A DNA stretch of 12,521 nucleotides, from contig JAGBNT010000101.1 of assembly GCA_017634255.1 (NCBI GenBank), forward strand, positions 1-12,521, in the 5' to 3' direction. The DNA is from Lachnospiraceae bacterium. GTDB lineage: Bacteria > Bacillota_A > Clostridia > Lachnospirales > Lachnospiraceae. A model generated the notes under the pieces. The model worked only from the letters and a program-made list of their open reading frames with translations, did no database searches and was not told the origin of the DNA. The position numbers were made by a program, and so were the translations under genes. Below, piece after piece: positions 7,969 through 12,521 of the stretch (positions are counted from its first letter, which is position 1; each line of letters begins with the position of its first letter).

Positions 7969-9102
7969 ATGGCTAGAAGAGGTGAAAACATTTACAAAAG
8001 AAAGGATGGGCGATATGAAGCCAGGTACATTGCAGGAAGAAGAGAAAACGGCAGAGCTCGTTACAGGTCGGTCTATGCAAAAACCTTAAGAGAGGTAAGG
8101 AGAAAGAAGTATGAGGGCATGCGTGCGCTTGAAGAGGGGCGGGATGCAAGGGAGCTGATATCAGCTACAGTGCAGAATGTTGCTGGCAAATGGCTAAAAG
8201 ATGAGTCCAGGAACTGGAAGGAATCCACCGCGTGCCGCTATAAGGAGAAGCTGCAGCTTTACGTTATCCCTGAATATGGCAGCCGAAACATAACTGATAT
8301 CTCGACAGATGAGATAGAAGCCTTTATAGCGCGCCTGCAGACTGAGGGTCTCAATGACAGGGCGTCTATCAGCTCGGGCACTGCCGGTCTGGTGCTCACT
8401 GTTTTTAAAAGTCTGTTCCGGTATGCAAGGAAGAAGGGATTTAAGGTTAGATTTGTTGAAGAGTGTGTCAGGGTAAAACGGAGAAGGAAGCCTGTAACGG
8501 TACTTTCTGAAAGGGATGAGAACAGGCTGATAGCTTATCTTAAAAAGGACACCGATGAGACTGACATGGGAGTGCTGACCTGCCTGTTTACCGGAATGAG
8601 GATCGGGGAATTATGTGCCCTGAGCTTTGACGATGTAGACCTGGATGGATGTGTCATACATGTAAATAAAACAATGCAGCGTCTGTCCGCTGAGGATGGG
8701 GAGCATAAGACCTCCATAAGGATAGGTAGTCCGAAGTCCGATAGTTCCAAGCGTATGATACCGTTCAGCCCTCAGCTTGCAGACATCATACGCCCGTTTT
8801 ATAAGCCGGGAACCTTTTTCCTTACCGGTGACAGAGAGAAGTTCGTTGAGCCTCGTACTATGGAGGAACGTTTTGCGAGGATATTGGATAAATGTGGGCT
8901 GGAACGTGTAAATTTCCATGTTATTCGCCACACATTTGCCACCCGCTGTATTGAGAGGGGGATGGACACCAAGACACTTTCGGAGCTTTTGGGTCATTCA
9001 AGTGTAGCTACCACACTGGATCGCTATGTGCATCTTACCATGAGTCATAAAGCGGAAAGCGTCCGCCTCATAGAGGATCTGCTGCAAAATTCGCCGTCTT
9101 AA
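7969..9102 (+). CDS. Tyrosine recombinase / integrase, Tn916-phage type
   Basis: A site-specific DNA recombinase of 377 aa with the full three-domain layout. An N-terminal arm-type DNA-binding domain (about 5-55, NIYKRKDGRYEARYI) precedes the SAM-like core-binding domain (about 68-155) and the catalytic domain (about 178-370). The active-site set is complete: Arg211 (TGMRIGEL), a likely beta-strand Lys256, His317 and Arg320 (HVIRHTFATR), His343 (LLGHSS) and nucleophile Tyr353 (TTLDRYVH). GAGGAGG precedes the start. Proteins of this shape integrate and excise conjugative transposons and temperate phages, usually with an excisionase, which is absent here, as are relaxase, replication and structural genes. 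It appears intact in an island reduced to the recombinase and an Rpn-type gene. The attachment sites were not identified. Confidence 0.95.
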   Translation: MARRGENIYKRKDGRYEARYIAGRRENGRARYRSVYAKTLREVRRKKYEGMRALEEGRDARELISATVQNVAGKWLKDESRNWKESTACRYKEKLQLYVIPEYGSRNITDISTDEIEAFIARLQTEGLNDRASISSGTAGLVLTVFKSLFRYARKKGFKVRFVEECVRVKRRRKPVTVLSERDENRLIAYLKKDTDETDMGVLTCLFTGMRIGELCALSFDDVDLDGCVIHVNKTMQRLSAEDGEHKTSIRIGSPKSDSSKRMIPFSPQLADIIRPFYKPGTFFLTGDREKFVEPRTMEERFARILDKCGLERVNFHVIRHTFATRCIERGMDTKTLSELLGHSSVATTLDRYVHLTMSHKAESVRLIEDLLQNSPS

Positions 9103-9505
9103 AACTCGTCACAGGTTTAAATGGGATATATCCAACCGGTTACGCCGACCCCGACGGCAGTTGCGGAGATAAGGTATATGAGAGGTTAAAGAGATGTATG
9201 GGGTAAGACAACGATGAAGAACTAATTTAGCTCTTTACAACTAAATAAGAATCTGTTATTCTCAACAAAACTTATCGATGATCTGCCGCAAAGGCATCCG
9301 GGCATATCGCCTACAGTTTCCAGTGATCTTATAAGAATAACAGATATAAACAGGAAGTAATCTAATTTCATTCTTTATGCTTCTGGTCCGTTTCTTAGGA
9401 ACTGTTTAGAAATAAGTTGTTCAGATGGACGTTTGGACAAGTTATTCTGTAACTGATCCTTACCTTTGCAGCAGTTCTTGAAATATCTGCAAAGGAGGGA
9501 AATGA
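9103..9505. other. Gene-free stretch between integrase and Rpn-type gene
   Basis: 403 bp without a convincing gene. It contains a perfect 12-bp inverted repeat (separate entry). It also contains a 44-codon open stretch without a start codon (9226-9357, ending NRK at TAA 9358-9360) that reads like plausible protein text and could be a gene remnant. A 22-codon frame from the ATG at 9121 has no ribosome site. The final 30 nt hold the strong GGAGG site of the next gene. Confidence 0.5.
9251..9345. repeat. 12-bp perfect inverted repeat, 71-nt spacing
   Basis: ATCTGTTATTCT at 9251-9262 is exactly reversed and complemented as AGAATAACAGAT at 9334-9345. The pairing does not extend beyond 12 bp. Neither arm has a T-run or a nearby transposase. 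Possibilities include recombinase arm or core sites, the ends of a very small element, or a structured RNA. Confidence 0.5.
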
Positions 9506-10429
9506 ATGGCACCGAACAAAGATCCTGATATCCAGATCGCGTATCAGAATAAGGACATCCTGACAAAGAGCTTTGGCGAACGGCTAAAGGGTAAGAGCTT
9601 AGGAGTATATGGATTAAATGGCATTAATGTCGTGGATGTGCTCCCCACAAATCTTCCGGCTGTGGAAGCAAATGAGTTAAGGCTCGATAACCTGTTCCTT
9701 CTGTCAACCGGAGAATTTGCTATAGTTGATTATGAAAGCGAGTACTCGGAAGAGAATAAATCCAAGTATCTAGGCTATATTGCAAGGGTCGAGAGTAGAC
9801 TGTATAATGATTTCAAAGAGTACAAGCCTCTTAAGATAATTGTCATTTATACGGCGGATGTAGCCAGAGGAACTACAAATCCAAGGCTGTATATGGGAGA
9901 CGTAAAGATCGATATCACGGAAGCCTTTCTCATAGACTTGGATTCGAAAGAGATACGAGATACCTTAACTAGAAAGATAAGAACAGGCGAGCGATTCACC
10001 GATGAAGATCTGATGAAGCTTGTAATCTACCCTTTGACATATAGGGGTAAGGAAGGCAAGCAGAAAGCTGTATCGGAAGCCATTGATATAGCCGACGACA
10101 TAGGTGACGAAAGAATGGTGATAGATGCCATGATGGGCATACTCGTTTTTTCTGACAAGGTGATCACGAAAGAGGATGTGGTTAGGATCAGAAGGAGGAT
10201 AAGCATGACTAAGTTTGATCAGATAATAGCGGAAGAGAGAGAAGAAGCAGTTAAAGCGGCCGTTAAAGAAGCAGTAAAAGAGGCAGAGTACCGAAAGGAT
10301 AAAGAGGCAGATCAGGAAAAAATGAATATCGCACTTAGCTTTTTAAAGGATGGAGATACTACAGAAAGGGTAGCAAGATGTGTTGGTTTACCTCTTGTGG
10401 TCGTAGAGGATCTGGCTTTGAAGATATGA
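9506..10429 (+). CDS. Rpn-family / PD-(D/E)XK nuclease-like protein
   Basis: Resembles the Rpn/YhgA-like (recombination-promoting nuclease, 'putative transposase') group at 307 aa, close to the usual size of about 290-330. The nuclease-like core is RLDNLFLLSTGEFAIVDYES, in which Asp61 and the Glu77-Ser78-Glu79 triad stand where the family has D...E-x-Q/K. Later parts are a mixed middle domain (IIVIYTADV, ITEAFLIDLD), a helical charged stretch (about 240-275, repeated AVKEA/EEREEA), and a C-terminal module (ALSFLKDGDTTERVARCVGLPLVVVEDL) typical of the group's C-terminus. Family members promote RecA-independent recombination, and some are proposed in phage defence. The missing Lys/Gln in the third catalytic position leaves activity uncertain. 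GGAGG lies 9 nt before the start. It is the only cargo-like gene beside the integrase. Confidence 0.72.
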   Translation: MAPNKDPDIQIAYQNKDILTKSFGERLKGKSLGVYGLNGINVVDVLPTNLPAVEANELRLDNLFLLSTGEFAIVDYESEYSEENKSKYLGYIARVESRLYNDFKEYKPLKIIVIYTADVARGTTNPRLYMGDVKIDITEAFLIDLDSKEIRDTLTRKIRTGERFTDEDLMKLVIYPLTYRGKEGKQKAVSEAIDIADDIGDERMVIDAMMGILVFSDKVITKEDVVRIRRRISMTKFDQIIAEEREEAVKAAVKEAVKEAEYRKDKEADQEKMNIALSFLKDGDTTERVARCVGLPLVVVEDLALKI

Positions 10430-10577
10430 TTCAACAAATAAATATGAGTATGTGAGCAGGATAAACTATACGGTAAAACCTTCCTAATTATACGCACATC
10501 TTCAATTCTTAGATATATTTACTTCGAAAAACTAACGCAAATTCTGTAATCAAATAAGGGCATTATCAAATAGTAGA
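10430..10577. other. AT-rich gene-free stretch after the Rpn-type gene
   Basis: No gene, no clear terminator and no recognisable RNA. The text is markedly more AT-rich than the housekeeping genes, matching the view that this is acquired or decaying DNA. The frame of the small peptide described next is open back to 10536, so its true start could be upstream or lost. Confidence 0.4.
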
Positions 10578-10751
10578 GTGAGTATAGCTGCTGCTCTTGG
10601 TTCTATAGCTTCAATTGTAGGACTGGTTACTACAATTGTATTTAGAACTCAAGACAGAAGAAACCACAAAACTAAAGAAAGCAACCGCCAGACCAGGGAC
10701 TGGTTGCTTTCTTTAGTAACTATAGACCAAGGAGAAACGTTTATTAGGTAA
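10578..10751 (+). CDS. Possible small membrane peptide, type I toxin-like
   Basis: A 57-codon frame from GTG 10578 to TAA 10749-10751. Residues about 3-22 (IAAALGSIASIVGLVTTIVF) form a good single membrane helix, followed by a very basic tail (RTQDRRNHKTKESNRQTRDW). This build, a short hydrophobic helix plus a charged tail with the 3' end inside a strong symmetrical hairpin, is that of many Firmicute type I toxin or holin-like peptides. Against it: no good ribosome site is seen, the start is GTG, and the frame is open 14 codons further upstream, so it may be the tail of a decayed membrane protein. No family is recognised with certainty. Confidence 0.25.
   Translation: MSIAAALGSIASIVGLVTTIVFRTQDRRNHKTKESNRQTRDWLLSLVTIDQGETFIR
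10612..10638. repeat. 9-bp perfect hairpin CAATTGTAG/CTACAATTG
   Basis: CAATTGTAG (10612-10620) and CTACAATTG (10630-10638) are perfect complements around a 9-nt loop (GACTGGTTA). It falls within the membrane-helix part of the possible small peptide and 32 bp before a second, larger hairpin. Together they make a compact structured region of about 105 bp. Confidence 0.5.
10671..10717. terminator. 16-bp perfect inverted repeat, probable two-way terminator
   Basis: ACTAAAGAAAGCAACC (10671-10686) and GGTTGCTTTCTTTAGT (10702-10717) are exact complements around a 15-nt loop. Each strand's 3' arm is T-rich, and the minus strand continues into a further TTTTGTGGTTTC-like run, so termination could work both ways and is better leftward. 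A bidirectional terminator is characteristic of convergent or antisense RNA pairs. No standard gene is known to be transcribed leftward into it from the right. Confidence 0.65.
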
Positions 10752-10804
10752 TGCCTCTTTTCGTCAATATACATTGTAGAACTGAAAAAACGAATATAAC
10801 ATAA

Positions 10805-10989
10805 ATTAAAGGACGGCGTAAGGATATCCAATTGACTTTTCAACACCTGAAATCTTGACTTTATGAATTGAAATTTACATATCGGTGTTTTGGATATTCT
10901 ATGTACTTTAAATAGATAGATTTTTATAATTTTGACCATGGAAGGAAAGCGGGCGCGTTTTAAAAGAGATTAAAGGCGTCCGGCGTAAG
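10805..10989. repeat. Interrupted direct repeat before the binding-protein gene
   Basis: ATTAAAGG followed by CGGCGTAAG occurs at 10805-10822 (1-nt gap between the parts) and again at 10969-10989 (4-nt gap). The copies lie 164 bp apart, and the second ends 20 bp before the start codon at 11010. It brackets the putative promoter. It may mark an old duplication or insertion, or be a paired binding site. Confidence 0.45.
10824..10897 (+). promoter_or_regulatory. Control region of the sugar-binding protein gene
   Basis: TTGACTTT occurs twice as a direct repeat 23 bp apart (10832-10839 and 10855-10862). The first copy belongs to the 17-bp motif TTGACTTTTCAACACCT (10832-10848), which matches 15 of 17 positions of the site in the AraC-type gene's promoter. 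The second TTGACT could act as a -35, with only weak -10 candidates near 10876-10883. Tandem half-sites about two helical turns apart, the nearer overlapping the -35, are the usual AraC activator layout. ATATCCAA and AACACC (10824-10831, 10842-10847) are also complementary to the contiguous GGTGTTTTGGATAT at 10884-10897, forming a long interrupted inverted repeat that leaves TTGACTTTTC as a bulge. Confidence 0.45.
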
Positions 10990-11009
10990 TTCTTGAAAGG
11001 AGAGAAAAC

Positions 11010-12395
11010 ATGAAAAATAAGATTTTGGCAGCATTATTAACAGCATCCATGGTTACAGGACTGCTGGCAGGATGTGGAGTTTCAACAAGTTCGGCACCGG
11101 CAGAGGGCGGAGCGGACACAGCAGCCGCTGATGCGGGAACTACTGAGGCAGCGGCTGACAGCGCTGCAGCGGACACGGGGGATAAGCCCTACTCTGGCGT
11201 AACCCTTACCCTTTGGGGAGCAGGAGCTGAGATCGCGGATAACGACGGAACCCAGAAGCTTTTAGCGAAGGCTACGGAGGAGCTGGGTATGACCTTCGAG
11301 GTAGAGACAAACCCCACCGGAACAGAGGGCGACAACATCATCAAGACCAGATGTGCATCAGGAGATCTTCCTGACCTTGTTGACTACAATTCAGGCTCAC
11401 TCTTTACAGCATTAAATCCGAAGGAGCACTTCCTGGATCTTACAGATGAGCCCATGACGGCTAATTTTGATGAGGCATTCAAGTCCTGCGTTTCACAGGA
11501 AGGCCGTGTATACGGAGCACCCTTTACAACGACTCAGGCAGGCGCGGTAGTTTACTGGAAGCCCGACTACGAAGAGCTCGGTCTTTCGGTTCCCAAGACC
11601 TGGGATGAGTTCCTTGCAAACTGCGACGCTCTGGAGAAGGCAGGAAAGACAGCTGTTTACATGTCCGGCGGAGATACCTGGACGACACAGGTGCTCTTCC
11701 TCGGCGATAACTACAACGTAAACGCAGCTAATCCCAATTTTGCTCAGGAGTTTGCAGAGGGCAAGGCTAAGTTCGCAACTACTCCGGCAGCTCTTGCAGG
11801 CTGGAAGAAGTACGAGGATCTTGTAGGCAGATATAACGCTGACTCCTCTGCAGCAAAGTATGAGGACGGCTGCGAGGCAATGGCTAAGGGAGAGGCTACA
11901 CACTGGTTCATCCTTACACAGGCTATCGCAACTATGATACAAAATCACCCCGAATGTAAGGATAAGATCGGAGTTTTCGGAGTTCCCGGAGACGATGCAG
12001 CCAACGCAGGACTTACGGTTTGGGAGCCCAACGGCTGGTATATCAATAAGGACAGCGCAAACGTTGAGGCAGCAAAGGCATTCCTTGAGTTCTGGACCTC
12101 ACCCGAAAACCTTGATATCTATATCAATACCTTCGGTGCAAACGGACCCTCCTGCATTAAGGGATATACCCTTCCCGATTCAGTTTGTCCCGCTATAAGA
12201 GAGGATATGCAGTCCTTCTTTGACGCAAACAAGACCTGCCCGGCACTGGAGTATCAGACTTCGATAAAGGGAGCTACCTGCGAGCAGATCACGACATCTG
12301 CAGCTACCGGACAGATTTCCGGCGAAGAGGCAGCTAAGATGTACGACGATGACTGCAAGAAGTCAGCAGTACAGCAGGGCTTTAACTGGGAGTAA
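11010..12395 (+). CDS. ABC sugar transporter solute-binding lipoprotein
   Basis: Extracellular substrate-binding protein of a carbohydrate ABC importer (family 1 / CUT1 type), 461 aa. The signal peptide MKNKILAALLTASMVTGLLAGC ends in a lipobox (LLAGC), so Cys22 would be lipidated and hold the protein on the outer face of the membrane. An Ala/Thr/Asp-rich linker follows (about 23-55), then the two-lobed binding fold: VTLTLWGAGAE, ASGDLPDLVDYNSG, RVYGAPFTTTQAGAVVYWKPDYEELGL, VPKTWDEFLANCDAL, MAKGEATHWF, FLEFWTSPENLDIYI. AGGAGA precedes the start. An intrinsic terminator and the start of another gene follow. Upstream sites shared with the AraC-type gene suggest control by that regulator. The sugar bound cannot be read from the sequence. 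Confidence 0.95.
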   Translation: MKNKILAALLTASMVTGLLAGCGVSTSSAPAEGGADTAAADAGTTEAAADSAAADTGDKPYSGVTLTLWGAGAEIADNDGTQKLLAKATEELGMTFEVETNPTGTEGDNIIKTRCASGDLPDLVDYNSGSLFTALNPKEHFLDLTDEPMTANFDEAFKSCVSQEGRVYGAPFTTTQAGAVVYWKPDYEELGLSVPKTWDEFLANCDALEKAGKTAVYMSGGDTWTTQVLFLGDNYNVNAANPNFAQEFAEGKAKFATTPAALAGWKKYEDLVGRYNADSSAAKYEDGCEAMAKGEATHWFILTQAIATMIQNHPECKDKIGVFGVPGDDAANAGLTVWEPNGWYINKDSANVEAAKAFLEFWTSPENLDIYINTFGANGPSCIKGYTLPDSVCPAIREDMQSFFDANKTCPALEYQTSIKGATCEQITTSAATGQISGEEAAKMYDDDCKKSAVQQGFNWE

Positions 12396-12437
12396 GAAAC
12401 GAGTAAATTCATTCTGCTTATAGATACAATGACAAGG

Positions 12438-12472
12438 CGGTCGTCCGCAGCAGGCTGCGGGCGACCGTTTTT
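12438..12472 (+). terminator. Intrinsic terminator after the binding-protein gene
   Basis: CGGTCGTCCGCAG (12438-12450) pairs with CTGCGGGCGACCG (12455-12467), 13 pairs with one G-T, around a CAGG loop, followed by five T residues. It lies 42 nt after the stop codon and before the next gene's start. In ABC operons such partial terminators let the binding protein be made in excess over the membrane components. Confidence 0.9.
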
Positions 12473-12495
12473 AAAAAATCTTTAAAGGTGAAAAA

Positions 12496-12521
12496 ATGAA
12501 AACAAAGACACGTGAAAAAAC
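12496..12521 (+). CDS. Start of next gene, probably an ABC permease (partial)
   Basis: An ATG at 12496 with AAAGGTG at 12484-12490 opens a frame reading MKTKTREK to the window edge. Only eight full codons are visible, so the protein cannot be recognised. A sugar ABC permease is expected because it directly follows a solute-binding protein gene, and a basic N-terminal leader is common in such permeases. The function is inferred from position only. Confidence 0.5.

Noticed and set aside
10649..10939. Minus-strand 96-codon frame opposite the hairpins
   Set aside because: No ribosome site, runs through both arms of the 16-bp inverted repeat, AT-driven composition, no recognisable domain.
7716..10939. 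Possible att direct repeat: GATTTTTTATATATTGTCA near 7716 versus GATTTTTATAATTTTGACC near 10919
   Set aside because: The likeness needs a gap and several mismatches in very AT-rich text; not enough to call attachment sites.
10938..11009. Catabolite-repression (cre) box before the binding-protein gene
   Set aside because: No text matching the cre consensus was found in the leader.
1..12521. CRISPR array, tRNA or rRNA genes
   Set aside because: No regularly spaced repeats, tRNA cloverleaf or rRNA-like sequence was seen on either strand.

Overview
The window reads as a chromosomal segment of a Firmicute, most likely a Lachnospiraceae-type Clostridium relative. This rests on the AGGAGG-type ribosome sites, heavy use of AGG/AGA and ATA codons at middling GC, the Firmicute form of PheS with a four-cysteine cluster, and a lipoprotein sugar-binding protein with a long Ala/Thr linker. 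The genus cannot be fixed from sequence reading alone.

Region 1 (1-6190) is a compact rightward housekeeping run: truA (tRNA pseudouridine synthase), pheS and pheT (the two subunits of phenylalanyl-tRNA synthetase), queA (queuosine pathway) and a transaldolase/fructose-6-phosphate aldolase-type gene. The first four act on tRNA. The fifth belongs to sugar-phosphate metabolism and appears to ride on the same transcript. The run has no visible terminator and collides tail to tail, with a 28-bp overlap, with a leftward AraC-type regulator gene (6163-7260).

Region 2 (7261-7968) is a control region. It holds the regulator's probable promoter, a palindrome, a 36-codon reading frame with a strong ribosome site, and a clear intrinsic terminator. 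Upstream of the integrase gene lies a two-step hairpin.

Region 3 (7969 to about 10800) looks like acquired DNA: a Tn916/phage-type tyrosine recombinase, a gene-poor stretch with a 12-bp inverted repeat, an Rpn/PD-(D/E)XK-type protein, and an AT-rich tail. The tail has a possible small membrane peptide overlapping a 16-bp perfect inverted repeat, which resembles type I toxin loci. No conjugation, replication, excisionase or structural genes are present, so this is a minimal or decayed island.

Region 4 (about 10800-12521) is the start of an ABC sugar-uptake operon: a family-1-type solute-binding lipoprotein, an intrinsic terminator just after it, and the first codons of the next gene.

The most useful observation is a 17-bp motif (TTGACTTTWCAACACMT, 15 of 17 identical) present both in the promoter of the AraC-type gene and in the control region of the sugar-binding protein gene 3.5 kb away. 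It suggests that this regulator controls the ABC operon and itself, and that the integrase/Rpn segment was inserted between a regulator and its target.
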